This document shows, one piece after another, positions 46,101 to 57,768 of a stretch of DNA of 64,000 bases. Origin of the DNA: Hemileia vastatrix (Eukaryota > Basidiomycota > Pucciniomycetes > Pucciniales > Zaghouaniaceae); the NCBI GenBank assembly GCA_030280995.1, contig JASXTE010000005.1:32749501-32813500 (forward strand). Reading direction: 5' to 3'. A program made the position numbers and the translations under genes. The notes under the pieces were generated by a model. That model made no database searches and was not told the DNA's origin. It worked only from the letters and a program-made list of their open reading frames with translations. Position 1 is the stretch's first letter. Every line of letters begins with the position of its first letter.

Positions 46101-46440
46101 GGTTCATGACAAACCACAGGAATCAAGTAAGGTTCCCCCTAAGAGTGTTTCAATACACCCCTTTCCTCCTCAACAAATGCCACCTCCTTTTCCCTTAGCA
46201 CAATAACGTGCAACAACAGAATCTTTTCTTATTCAGACAACCACCCATCAGGACCAAAATTAACAACCTTCAACCTTTCTGCAGTCACCCTAGCCATCTC
46301 TACAAATTCTGGAGGATTCTTCACCAATGGAGTACAGTACAGATCTCTTGACAAAGGAGGTCTCTTCAAGGGCGGATTCAAATCCACAGGCATAGGCTCA
46401 TTAACAGGCCTAATCTTCTGCGCTACCTTCTTATACTTTT
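43105..46440 (-). pseudogene. pol: E4 pol (broken)
   Basis: A mostly open frame from about 46100 to 43362, with stops near 45535, 45306, 45018 (TAG where relatives have Tyr) and 43360, and further damage upstream of 46100 and downstream of 43362. The reverse transcriptase box reads FSDD instead of FIDD. RNase H is readable (YLAVDSSYIAASAVL). Integrase has HEDLGH and CEEC ligands and the first catalytic Asp (SLDAVHI), but the second is Tyr (TVYGGPEF), while the Glu (GMVERGH) is kept. The enzyme would be inactive. Two hairpin motifs sit in frame near 44640 and 44676, encoding LPQEAKL and LPHEAKL. Confidence 0.86.
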
Positions 46441-47052
46441 CCGCTCCACCTTAAACTTGAGTGATCTTCAGGAAATCTTCACCACCAGACCTGGAACAAA
46501 AACCAATGGTTTCCCAATTGCTCACATGTGTGGCCAAGGTAATGTTTTTGAAAGGTGTAGAAGAAACACTAGCGGTGCACAATTGGGAGGACTAACTTTT
46601 AGAACCCAATCTCACCACTCAAAAACTTTTCGGCATTACCAAATCTTCATCTTCACTTCCGTCTTCCAAATCTTCAAATCTTGATTCATCTTCAGAATCA
46701 AATCTTTTAAAATTGTGCAGTTTATCCTCATGCTGGAGGCCCAAAAATTGATCTAGATTATCTTCCTTCTTTTAGACCCCAATCTCACTGCCCCAAAACT
46801 TTTCCGCATATCTTTCAATAAAAATATATAACCAATCTTCTTCCTTGAACTTGAATTAAAAATAATTAAGAATCTTGAGAAATAAAAGAGACTTGATAAA
46901 AAATTTGATGAATACTTGCAGAGAAGAGAATCATTAAAAAGAGAAAGTTGAAAATCCACTTGGTATAACTCCAAGGGAGCTGACGTACCACAACCTGGGA
47001 TTTCCTCATCTTGGGGAGAGGTTGTAGCACTAGGGTGATCAGCCCTTATCAC
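46441..47052 (-). pseudogene. E4 Gag-Pol linker
   Basis: Enters in the -1 frame at the gag stop and stays open to 46753 before a stop. One hairpin motif lies near 46718 (AGTTTATCCTCATGCTGGAGG). The ~105-bp block shared with E3 is at 46500-46610, and a ~35-bp segment (CCAATCTCAC...AAAACTTTTC) is duplicated on both sides of it (near 46605 and 46778). Confidence 0.6.
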
Positions 47053-49432
47053 TCTAAAAAAGACAGACTCTCAATAGAGCCTGAGCCACACTCCAGAAAA
47101 CCAGAGGCAGCACCAACTTCTTCCCTTCTCCTGCAACAATCCATGCACTGGCACATTGAAGATAGACCTGGCCTGGTCTCCCAACCATCCTCTCCAGGGG
47201 ATGATAACCTCATGTGAAGTCTACTTTCATCTTCACCAGTCAACTCCAAAATGATTCCCAAATCATATTGATAGCCAATTCTTGCCTGGAAATCCATCAA
47301 GAATGGCCCACCCAGAACAGCTTTAACTGTTCCATTAGAAATATAGAAATAAACCTTCCCTGAGGCTCCACCAACATCTAACTTCACAAACTCAGATGTT
47401 CCGACCAATTCAGTGACATTGCCACCAATCCCTCTCAAATTTCCCACAATACCAGTTTTCATGGGGAGGCCCAAATTAGTTGCCTCAAACAATGAAATCA
47501 GGTTTATCTGAGAACTTGAATCCACCAATGCCCTTGCCTCCCTGCCATTCAGAGTGACATTGACATAACCCAGAGGAGCAGAAAAATGAGTTTCCAAACC
47601 CTCACCAAAATTTTCAGCAGAATCACAAATGTATTCCACCTCCCCAGAAGAAACCCTTCTCCTGGTCAACAACTTTTTTTGCCTATCAGCCAACCCTAGA
47701 CTGATAGCATACAACTCCCCATAAGATAGGGAGACCTGACCCTGATTCATCCTTTCCAGGACAGAGTCCATAACATTGGATTGACCAGAAACTACTAGAC
47801 TCTCAAAGTGAGCCCTTGGCTTCACCACCTTGGTCCTAGAAGATTCTTGAGGACCAGCACCACCAACAGATTTACCATCAATAGGAATTAAACCAGATCC
47901 CTCACCAGACGCTCTAACTCCAGCAGGCTTTGGCAACGAAGCCAAAGGGACATCCTCCTCAGAGTCGGAATCCACCTCCATTGTCATTGGCTCACCATTC
48001 ATGTCCAATGCGCCAAAAATAGGGGGGCCCATGTCAGCCATGCCCTTCTGCATCTTGTACAGCTCCTCTTTGCTGTACTTCTTCCTAGCTGCACTCAGCT
48101 TAGGATCCACCTTTGAAGCCTTAGGCTTTGGTTGTGCCTGAGAACTGCTCTTAGGCCTTCCCACCTTTCCTGCTTCCACATCATAAACACCAGCCAAGCA
48201 TTCACCACTTGACTGTCCACCACAAGAATACAACTCCAAACCACCAAAGGAGGTAGAAAAAGAGACCTTATTGACCTCTTTCCCCTTTCCCTTGACATCC
48301 TCAATCTCCTTAGCAGAAGACTTCCCTTGATCAGGAATCTCCTCAAACCTTGGCCTCCTTTGATTGAGACCACCCCTCCTCCTGACCAAATCCACAGGAG
48401 CCTGCCCCTCACTGGGCTTCACAAAAGAACCGTCAGGGAACTTGAAAACCCTGCCATCAAACTCCACTTTTCCTTCAGACACATCCCTGTTCAATGCCCA
48501 ACAATCATTGGACCTGTGACCCCTCCTACTGCAATAAGAGCAGACCCAAGGATCACTCATATCAGCCCTCCTTTAAAAATCTCTAGGCTGAGAAGGTGCC
48601 TTATTGACCTTCTTAGCCTCCTGCACAAAAATGTGGAGCTGTTTTGTCAGGACAGCTAGCTGTTCCACCATTGGGTCCCTCTACTGTTTTGGAACCTTCA
48701 CCAAATTCTTCCCCTCTTTCTTCTCTCTAACATCCTCTTCCCCCACCAAAGCCTCACTGAATTTTCTGACATACTTGGCACACCCCTCCTGATAGGTGTC
48801 CACAGCCAATAACTTCAAATGGGCCTCAACAGCCTCCTTCACCTTATCTAAGGCAGGAAACTTCTGGTCCCCATTAGAAAGAGGGCTCATCAATTCCTTT
48901 CTTGGCAACTCCTTCAACACATCCATCCTGACATCTCTAGCCAGGGAAGACCAAAAAACATCCTTGGCAGCATTTTCATGTGCCAGCTCCTCCACTTCCA
49001 CCAAATATTCCACCACAGGATCAAACTGTAGCAGAAACTTCCTGTAACTATGTAAGTTACCAACACCACCATAAGATTTCCATTCACTGAAAGCCTTGTT
49101 CAGATCCACCATAGTGAACCTGAAACCCCATCTATCCACCATTTCCCTACACAACAATTTCCAATCCCTCTTCTTTTAGCCAGACATGGCCACAATCTCC
49201 TTCTCCACTGCCCTATCACCAATGAAGAAAATAATATGCCTCACCATGTCCAGGTAAGAAGCACCATCCACACCAGCAGCAGTTTCATATTTCTCCAGAA
49301 ATCCTTCACATCTTCCCCATTAAAGTTGGTACCATCCCAAGTTTTAATCCCAACACATTCCCTAACCAGCACAGCAGGAGGACCATCCCCCCCACTGACA
49401 GTCACCACAGGAATAGCAGAACCAGAAGCCAT
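47049..49432 (-). pseudogene. gag: E4 gag-protease (broken)
   Basis: Starts at Met 49432 (ASGSAIPVVTVSGGD). A shift near 49290 and stops at about 49178, 48681 and 48571 interrupt the capsid part; the rest (47049-48560) is open. The zinc knuckle CSYCSRRGHRSNDC is complete. The protease motif reads LVDSSSQINLIS: the Asp is kept but Gly is replaced by Ser. The frame ends TCT TTT TTA GAG TGA, a slippery heptamer just before the stop, as in E3. Confidence 0.85.
47055..47061 (-). promoter_or_regulatory. -1 frameshift site, E4 gag end
   Basis: T TTT TTA in the gag frame, one codon before the TGA; the linker is open in the -1 frame from this point. Confidence 0.7.
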
Positions 49433-49501
49433 TCTTACAGTCCAAAACACCAAAAAGAGACAACCAAAGAAAACAGAGATTTCAAAGAACTAGCAGGTTC
49501 C

Positions 49502-49519
49502 ACCCCACGTTGGGTGCCA
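49502..49519 (-). other. E4 primer-binding site (tRNA-Lys)
   Basis: TGGCACCCAACGTGGGGT in element sense, one mismatch to the tRNA-Lys(CUU) complement, four bases from the 5' LTR. Confidence 0.8.
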
Positions 49520-49523
49520 GAAA

Positions 49524-50615
49524 TGTAGACAATCCTATTGTACTAGCTATAGGCCTTGACCAAGGGAGTTGGAGAAAAACCAGAGAGAAAATACCCTGTC
49601 CCTTTAGAAAAATAAGTGAGATTAACCTGCTACAGTAAATTGGTTCCTTATTTACCAAAAGCCCCTTTTCCAATACACTTGACTGCTTTATGAGCCAAGA
49701 AAGTAGTCACCAGACAGACTACCAGACCAAAGAACTGGAATGTAGACCAATGTCCACACCAGAGACAGCAAAGATACTTGATGTAGGCTTCAAATCAACA
49801 CCAGAGACAGCAATAATACTTGCTATAGCTTGCAAGACTATAACAGAGAAAACATTTTCCAAAGTTAAGTTAAATGAAGAACTCACTTGCAACAAACACA
49901 GCCAATTGTGGCCAGAAAACAGTGAAAACTGAGTGAGGAAAAATGATATCACCTCCGGATGGTTGTATGATGATTAAGGTTGCCCCCAAACTGTCTTATT
50001 CACTATGTACACACAGACCACCATCTAAGAGCCCATGCACACCCACCAATTTGGCGCCTATACCCGCCAAATTGATTAAAAACCCTTAAGAAGCGCTCCC
50101 CAACCTTCTAAAACAGAGGCGGGCAGGCCGCCTGATGTAGGAGGCGCCTCCTGAAGCGGCCCTGCCTCTCTGAAGCCAGAGAACCAATAAAAACACCTAA
50201 TCTACTTAGAAAAAATAACTACAACTACTAAAACCTTTAAAACACGGAATTTCACTATAACAATGTTGGGACATGAAATATAGAGAAAAGTAGCTCTATC
50301 TAACGGTACTAAGCACTTAACCCTAAGACTTAAGGTTAGCCCGTAAAACACAAAAAAATAAATTAAACAGCTATCTTTTTTAAATGAAAAATGAGGAAAT
50401 GACCATTAAAACTTAGAATATGAAAAATGTCTACAAGACAAAAAATATAGAGAAAAACCGGGGCTATCCAAGGAAAGTACCCACATACCCGCAGACCCAA
50501 TATCCACGGAATTAAATCAGAAAAATACCTAATTCCTCAACAGATGTCAATTAAGACATGTCCAAACAACGCCAAATTGCACAACAAAGTCCCCTGCCAA
50601 TGTTGGAAGACCACA
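49524..50615 (-). repeat. E4 5' LTR (right)
   Basis: Direct repeat of 13420-14504, with more differences than the E2 pair. The GC-rich block is near 50115-50170. Followed by CTGC, the altered target duplication. Confidence 0.92.
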
Positions 50616-51980
50616 CTGCTTCATTTGTTTTCATCTCTTTCCTCCTTCTTTTCTCTCTCTCCACCCCTCTCCACTTCTCTTTATTCAGTTTGCTTATCTT
50701 CCCACTCTTCCCTAGCACTTTATTTCTATAGATAGAAATAGTGACTGGATTAGAAGGGAACGAGATGGTGTTCAAAGGTTGGGGAACTGAGGTAAAGGGG
50801 AGAAAGTGGGTGTTAAACTAATAGGTCTAGAAGGTTTGGGAGGCTAGCAAGAGGTGTGAGGAAGGTAATATGAAGTAGCAAGAAGGTTAGGTAAGAGTTT
50901 TAAGGGAAGAGGAAGAGTTTCAAAAGATTTTTTAGTGAAAACAGTGTTTGGGAGGGGTTGGAAGGGGTGAATGGGGAGAAAAAGGGGGTGGCATAAAATA
51001 GGGTTGGGAGGGTAGCAAAAGGGTTGGGGAGGGTATAAAAGAATGTGTTTTTTTCATTGAAAAGGGTGGGAAATGGTAAAAACTATGTGTGAAAAAAGAA
51101 AGATGGACTCTGTTCTTTGTGCAAAGAACAGAGTGCACTGACAAAAAATGTTACTTAAAACATGAAATATCTAAGGTACCAAAATTATATCTGAGGTAGT
51201 TTTAAATATACATCAGAATTTTAAATAGAATGCAACAGCTCTTTATTTATGCAATCATGTAAAGAATTTTCTAATTAGGTTGTATGGATTTTTATTAATT
51301 CTCACTTATACAACATAAAAATGCATTGATTATTATTTATATATATATTAAAATATAAAGAATCACAAGCAATAGAATATAAGAAAAATCCATATAATAG
51401 TAGTATAACTTTTCTTAAAAAAAAATTATGTAATGTGGTTTATAATTATATATATATTGAAAAAAATATGTATTTTAGAAAATAATTTGAAAGAAAAAGT
51501 TGATTAATGTTTTGCCGCCCATTTTTGTAGGCCTCATCAGGCTAACTTACATACTTTTGAATTTACATGTGAGTGCTGCTGGTGAAGTGAATAAATCTTT
51601 TTCATGAATCATGAGCGTCAAATGTAAATTTAACTCAAGGTCTATCAATATAACTAAAATTTTATCTTAATATCTTAATTTATGATTACTTTATATACAT
51701 TAATAAATACATATAATAAATAAACACTCATATAAATAACACTTATAATCTTTATTATTATGTATATTATTTTTTAATCAATAAAAGAAACAACTCTATG
51801 AACTCTCTTACTTTCCAAAAATCTCTTATGGAAATAAATACATAAAATTTTATGAGATTAAATATCTTAGCTTTGATAGAACATAGATTGAACTCTCAAT
51901 GACACCCTAAGCCTGACTGTGGTTCAAGATCAGTTAAGCCATGAGAAGTCCTTTAGAATTCTTAAAATTTAAAAGTAGAT
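50616..51980. repeat. Degenerate dispersed repeat, copy 2
   Basis: Pyrimidine-rich 50616-50712, a centre TTTCTATAGATAGAAA near 50723-50738, purine-rich to about 51090, a near-perfect 28-bp palindrome (51107-51134), AT-rich DNA, then TAGAACATAGATTGAACTCT and TGTGGTTCAAG...GTTAAGCCAT at 51880-51945. Order and spacing match 1331-2650. E4 inserted at the start of this copy; its other half continues left of 13420. Confidence 0.5.
51107..51134. repeat. 28-bp near-perfect palindrome
   Basis: ACTCTGTTCTTTG and its exact reverse complement, separated by TG. Same length and flanks as 1857-1884. Confidence 0.8.
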
Positions 51981-52372
51981 ATTATAATTTAAGTTTAATT
52001 ATATTTTTTTATCAAAAATATTTTTATTATATGATATGGTGTCATGGTAATAAATAGAAAACTTTGAAATGTCTTTTTTCAAAAAAAAAAAAATAGATTT
52101 CATTTTATCTTCAATTATTATAGTATGATTTGGCATCCAAATGATAGACTGAGAAAAATCCTACAGTTATGTATATAGTCCTATAAAATATATTAACAGG
52201 TTCCAGAGTTCCTACTTACATTCAATATATTTTAATGAAAGAAAATATCTCTTTCAAATAAAAATAATTCTGGTACTTCTTGGTAACATATTCTTTTATA
52301 TATATTTGTATGTTTAAGTTCAAATAACGCCAATGCATAAAAATTTAAATATTTAAAATAGAAAGAAAAAGT
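51981..52372. other. AT-rich spacer
   Basis: No feature recognised. Confidence 0.5.
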
Positions 52373-52645
52373 CACCACACAATATGGTGGGGCAAAATTT
52401 CTAGAAAGTCCGCAACCTTGGACCCAAAATCACCACAGATTGAATGCACATTGAGCTTTTGATAAAGGAACCATACAATCAGGGATGAACACCACTCAGC
52501 AGAACAGTTTTAGGTGGGTGTTCAAGTAGAGTTCAGTATGGGTTCAGTATGAGTTCAGTATGAGTTCAGTATGAGTTCCATCTAAGTTCCATCTAAGTTC
52601 AGGTTTAAGACTTGCTAGCAAGTCCACCCCCTATATTTTGTAGTG
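52373..52645 (+). mobile_element. CACTA-like MITE, copy 2
   Basis: 273 bp. Starts CACCACACAATATGG and ends ATATTTTGTAGTG, so the right end in reverse complement begins CACTACAAAATATAGGGGG. The terminal segments contain a hairpin-forming CTAGA or GACTTGCTAGCAAGTC sequence. The interior has four to five copies of GAGTTCAGTAT. Flanks are AGT and AAT, compatible with a decayed 3-bp target duplication. No coding capacity. Confidence 0.82.
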
Positions 52646-53735
52646 AATATTTTTAAAAATTTCAATCTAAATTAAATTTAACTTATGAAGCTGTTTTTCT
52701 TGTTAATCATTCACTGTAAATTCATAATATTATCAGTTTAAATTAATTTTAATAAAAAAATTCTTTATTTATGTAATAAATTTTGATACTTGGAATATAT
52801 AAGAGGATAAATATATTATTTCTTCTTAATAAAAATAGGAAATATATTGACACATTTAATGTCCAAAATAATTGATTTTTTGCCATATTTTTTATTATTG
52901 TATTTCAAATAAATGATTGTAAACCCATTAACCTATATTCCTTAATTGAGAATCATTATCAAACTTAGAACTTTAAATTTATTTTGTGAATTTTTTATCT
53001 CACCAACCAAGAATATGAGCCTCTGAAATTTAATTTTATCAAACTTGAATACAAAAAACTAAAATATTTGACACATATTTTTAAGTATGTTAGTAACATT
53101 ATACTAAGAAAATATTGATTAATATAATGGTAAGATTCTAAAATTTCATCACTAAATTATCTATTGTATCCTTCTTAAAAAATTCTATATAGAAGTTATT
53201 CTATGAATAAAATGATATACACTATGGGAAATCTAGGGGTGAATTTCCAGCAATCCCCTCTCTTGAAATTTAGAGTGTCCCTTAATTATGCCAGGCTTAT
53301 GAATACTTTATAAACATAAGTAAATTAGAGTTAGATTTACATTTATTCTCAGATTGGTCCAAAAATTAACCTCAATTGATCTCAAGTTATGCATAAGTTG
53401 ATCAACTATAACCATTATTTTATCCTTCATTGAGCACACATTGAGCACACATTGATCCAACATAAGCTTTTGAATATACAATATTATTATCAATTTAGAG
53501 GAAGAAAATTATTCCTTAACATACCTAATCATTACTTTTCATTAAAAAGATAAACCATAAAATTATGAAAGTAAATTTAATTTACAATAATAATATCTTT
53601 TACTACATAATTGTAACAATAGATAAATTTAGCAAATTTTTTGATCACAAATATTAATAGCTATAGGGATTGAAATAACTAATGCCATTCCTATTTTCAA
53701 ATATTAAAAAGATTATAGTCACTTCTCACTTCTAA
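52646..53735. other. AT-rich spacer with a possible MITE relic
   Basis: Near 53220 a sequence starts CACTATGGGAAATCTAGGGG, resembling a CACTA-like MITE end, followed by CACATTGAGC repeats near 53430-53455. The other end is not clear, so this is only a possible relic. Nothing else was recognised. Confidence 0.4.
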
Positions 53736-53938
53736 TAGGGGGTATCAAAGTTAGAAATTTGTAATTGTTTAAAAGGTATTTCACAACACAAAAAAGAAAA
53801 CCACAAACTTGACATTAATTTTCAGTAAAAAGGTATTTTGGGGGCACAATATGGCAAATTTTAAAAAATAATTATGGTTGATTTGGTGGAAAAATGAGGT
53901 ATTTTGAAATGGAAGATTTTTAACTTTGATACCCCCTA
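53736..53938. mobile_element. MITE with perfect 18-bp inverted repeats
   Basis: Begins TAGGGGGTATCAAAGTTA and ends with its exact reverse complement; 203 bp, non-coding. The outermost TA on both sides may be the target duplication typical of Tc1/mariner-type elements. Ends resemble those of the 3.5-kb element at 54354. Confidence 0.8.
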
Positions 53939-55465
53939 CTCTATTAAGTCTTTGCAAAACTAAATTTAGTATAATTTTTTAAATTTTACCTAAAATATAA
54001 GACCTACAGGCTATTAAAATAAAATCTTCAGTTACTCAACTAAAAAAAATATTTATATTTAAATAAAAATAAAAATAGTCCTTAAAGTGTATAACTTGAA
54101 TGGTTGTTATGGAAATTAACATGCAAGTTTTCTGATTTAAATATTTAATGCTTATATAAATCACTTTCCCAAGTTTTGGTATGAGTACATGTGAAATAGT
54201 TACTGCATTTAAAAGTTGAAACCAATATAATGACAAAAATATTTACAAAATTTATTTCAATTTAATATTTATCTGTAAAAAATTTTTAAAGCAATATTTT
54301 ATTCATCTTCTTAAGGATCTCTTCCTCCTCCTCTACCCATCTAATCTTTAATAGGGGGTCTCAAACTTGAACAAATATGCCTGGTGGATTTCATTTGAAA
54401 ACCACCACATAAACACACCATGAAACATGGCTGATTTGGTACATGAGATCTTAAACATGGGGTTAAATATGTCCTACTTTAGTGAAAATTTTACAACCAC
54501 AGCACAGCCAACCAATCTACAGATCCTCCCAATTCACCACACATCACATCTTTCCCCTCCCACTTTTTTGATACAAATTTTTACACATGGTGCCCCAGTA
54601 AATTTTGAGCTTTTCATTAATTTCTTTAACAACAATTCCTGAACAAATTTATATCCTCAAAACTTAGTCATCATGCCAAGAACACTACAAAATTTTCAAC
54701 ACAACCCTTTTAAATCCTTTTTTCATGCTCTCAAAATGATCAAGTTGCATGTACTCTCCACTTGGGTTTGTTTTATTTTTGCATATTGAATATTATTTTG
54801 AATTTTTACTGAAAGCATAATTTTTCCCTTCCTGATTCATTTTGGTTAATCATCTCAACATGAAGTTGGATATTTCAGAAATTACATAATTTTTCATTCT
54901 TTCTGTTTTTCAATGATCCCTCATATCCTTTTATTCATCTTCTCTCACTTCCTTCACTCTTCTTCTATTCCTTTTATCCATCACTTCCTGAACTTCTATC
55001 TGGTCCTTTTACATCTTTGAAGACATCTCATCAGGTAAGTCATCCTCCCACCATCTTTTTTTTAATTTTAACAGATGTTCTTTTTCTGAATTTGTTTTTG
55101 TTATTGTTTCTATTTCTTTTTTTGTTTTCTCAAATCACATTTCCACTTTTAAGAAGGTTCTACAGAAGCCTAGCTCTCATATCCACCATGCAACATCTGA
55201 TTTGACTCACTGGTTTTTGAGATATTTATCATCCACTTGGCTCAAGCTTCCATCAACTTTATTTTAATCTTCTCAAGTAGGTCTTACTCTGGAACAAATA
55301 TAATACTTATAGAAAATATAGGTAGCTAAAATAGATCTTTTTAGACCATTGATAATACCTGGCTTTAAATTTTATAACCCTTTTTTTATTTTCTTGTAAG
55401 TCAGAAATAAAAGGTCAGAAATAAGGTTAGGGTTTTTTAAATGACATATCTTTTTGTTGGAAGAA

Positions 55466-55925
55466 TATCAAGAATCATGGATTTTATTTCCAGCAAATGG
55501 TGTTGAATTTGGTCCAGTGGTTGCTGAGTTAACTGCTTTCAAAGTTGAATCTTGTTTCATGGACTAATTTACATTTTTTAAGTTCAATGTTGCATAATAT
55601 GCATATAGGTCTTATGCAATCTATTTCAAATACTACTTCAGTCTTTTGGCTCTGATTTGATCAGCTAAATATTAGTTTTGGATGAGTCCTTTTAATTTTG
55701 TAATTTTATTTTATGAGGATGAATATTAACATTTGCTAGATTTTGGCTCATTCAAATCTCACATTTTTTTGATTACAGGTTCTCTATAGGCATGAATTTC
55801 ATTTCCAGAAAGCATAATAAATTTTGGCTCAGAAATTTCTGAGATATCTACTTTTAAAGTTGAGTCTTTTTATGTAAACTAATTTACATTTTTGAATTTT
55901 GATATTCCATAATATGCATGTTTTT
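55466..55925. repeat. Two-copy degenerate ~140-bp repeat
   Basis: Copy 1 (about 55466-55605) and copy 2 (about 55790-55925) share TTTCATTTCCAG or TTTATTTCCAG, GCTGAGTTAACTGCTTT or TCTGAGATATCTACTTT, AAAGTTGA, ACTAATTTACATTTTT and CATAATATGCAT. Function unknown. Confidence 0.6.
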
Positions 55926-56619
55926 TTCTGATACTTTCCTTGTACCACTCCCAAGGTATGTCTATTCCTCAACTGTTTTTTATCATTTGTTTCCTCAATT
56001 TTTCTTCTTAATAAATAATTTTTTCCCTGATTTGTTGATGTTTTGAGTTTTTTTTAAGAGATGCATCATCAAATCTATTTGGAACTCTTCTCAGCATAAT
56101 CATCAATCAAAAATCCAAGAGATAATCATCAAACTACCAAGGAAACTCCTTGTTTGATATCTTGTAAAAAGTGTTCTCATTTTTTTGGAATCTTGTGAAA
56201 CACTTACTCATTTTGGTTTTTCATTCCAAATCAACCAAAGTCTGATATACCAGGTAAGTAAAGCAAGGGGGAAGGGCCCTATTTATATTAAATCTTTAGG
56301 GAGGGGTTCCAAATATGGTAATTAGAAGATTTTAATTTTTTTTTTTATTTCATAAATTTTTAATTTATCAATTATTAAATATAATCAATCAAATAAAACT
56401 TTTGTTCAATTGAGATTTGCTGCTGTATAAATTTGTTCATTTAATTATTTATTTGTATTTAATGGATGAATTGTCAATACATTGCTTGTCATATGATTTA
56501 TTTGGCTTTGCTCACATCTGAAATCATTAGTAGGTTGAATTGTGAATCCCATTACTTTTACTTGGCTGATTATATTTTTTATTGATTTATTTAAGAATTT
56601 ATGAAATTAAAATGAATAT

Positions 56620-56850
56620 TTGGTAATCTTTACCCCCTCCCACAGTAAATTGAAGGGGGAGGTATTGTGATTTTTTTTTCTTACATAAAATTTTTTTTGA
56701 CATGAAAAAAATGGCAATCTCCACCCCCTCCCGCAGTAAAATTCAGGATGAGGTATTGCCATTTTTTTTTCAGACATAAAAAAAATTTTTGACATGAAAA
56801 AAATGGAAATCACCACCCCCTAATATAGTGAAACTCAGGGGAGGGTATTG
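56620..56850. repeat. Three ~92-bp units, each with a C-tract/G-tract hairpin
   Basis: Units start near 56627, 56719 and 56811. Each has ACCCCCTCCC or a variant, a short loop with CAGTAAA or AGTGAAA, then a GGGAGGTATTG-like arm. Between them is a T-rich stretch with GACATGAAAAAAATGG. The first two can fold with the C-tract pairing to the G-tract. Confidence 0.7.
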
Positions 56851-57742
56851 CTGAATTTCTAGATTTAGAAAAATAAAATTTGTTAAATTATGTATCTTGT
56901 GCACAAGGGTTGGTTAATGAAGCTGTTGAAAAACCATATTTAACCAAATTATTAATAGAAATCCAGAATGAATTTTAGTCATGTAGATATGGATAAAAAC
57001 ATTACTTATAATTTAAATACAAAACATTTAATCAACTGGAATCCTAAAAATTAGCAAGAGTAGACACATGAAATGTATATAAGAGATATTCAAAGCATTT
57101 TTTTACAATCAAAATATTTATTTCCATCTCTGATATGGAAGATGTTTTCAAGATGGGTAAATGTGCCACCATTTCAATTTGAGCTAAAATGACAAAGTGC
57201 AACACAGATTTGAATAGGAGGATCTCTTTATGGACAACAAGAATCATTTCTGAAAATTGAGTTATCTTTTATCAGTTCAAGTAACTGAGAAATCCAGGCA
57301 AGGTTGTGCCAAATATCTGTTTAAAGCTAATTTCAGGAATGCTTTAAAGAAAATCAAGGGTAAATTGTGGTGGTTGTTGTATGGAAAGTGTTCTGGAATA
57401 TAAGTAGTGATTTTTCAGCATGTCACACATGTAAGCCAAGTTAATTTCACCATTGGAGTTGGTATCTGAGTTAACAAATAGATCCAGGGCTAGAGTAGTA
57501 GCAGTTATTTCTAGTTTACAATGGACTGAAAGAGGAATTTTGTGAATGGTGATGAAGACTAAGGGTGAGTGTATGATGAAGTGGATGCTTAAGTGGTGGG
57601 AAGTCACATTTTTCACATTTTGAATAATAAGCCCTTACAAATTATGTGAAAAAGAATCTAAGGAGATGGCTTGTCTGTACCTAGTGCTGACTAATCAAGA
57701 TGAAGGAGAGAAGTGTTTTGATGTCTTTTTCTTCCCAAAAGA

Positions 57743-57768
57743 AGGTGTGTTTGAGGTCAAACACACCA
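57743..57768. repeat. Short perfect hairpin
   Basis: GGTGTGTTTGA and its reverse complement around GG, inside the right part of the TIR element. Not part of a recognised gene. Confidence 0.6.

Larger units (their letters stand above)
13420..50615 (-). mobile_element. E4: outer Ty3/gypsy element, interrupted by E2 and E3
   Basis: LTRs at 13420-14504 and 49524-50615 start TGTAGACAATCC on the plus strand and end GAAGACCACA. The flanking 4-bp repeats are CCGC (13416-13419) and CTGC (50616-50619), one transition apart. Removing E2 and E3 leaves an element of about 12.7 kb: 5' LTR (right), primer site, gag, -1 linker, pol, a 3' spacer, two antisense cysteine-cluster genes (D, then A), a purine tract and the 3' LTR (left). 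It is the oldest of the three: both other elements lie inside it, gag and pol have stops and frameshifts, and the second catalytic Asp of integrase is lost. Confidence 0.9.

Noticed and set aside
54427..54642. Possible small gene at the left of the TIR element
   Set aside because: No homology recognised, lies within the extended inverted repeat region and has no clear splice partners.
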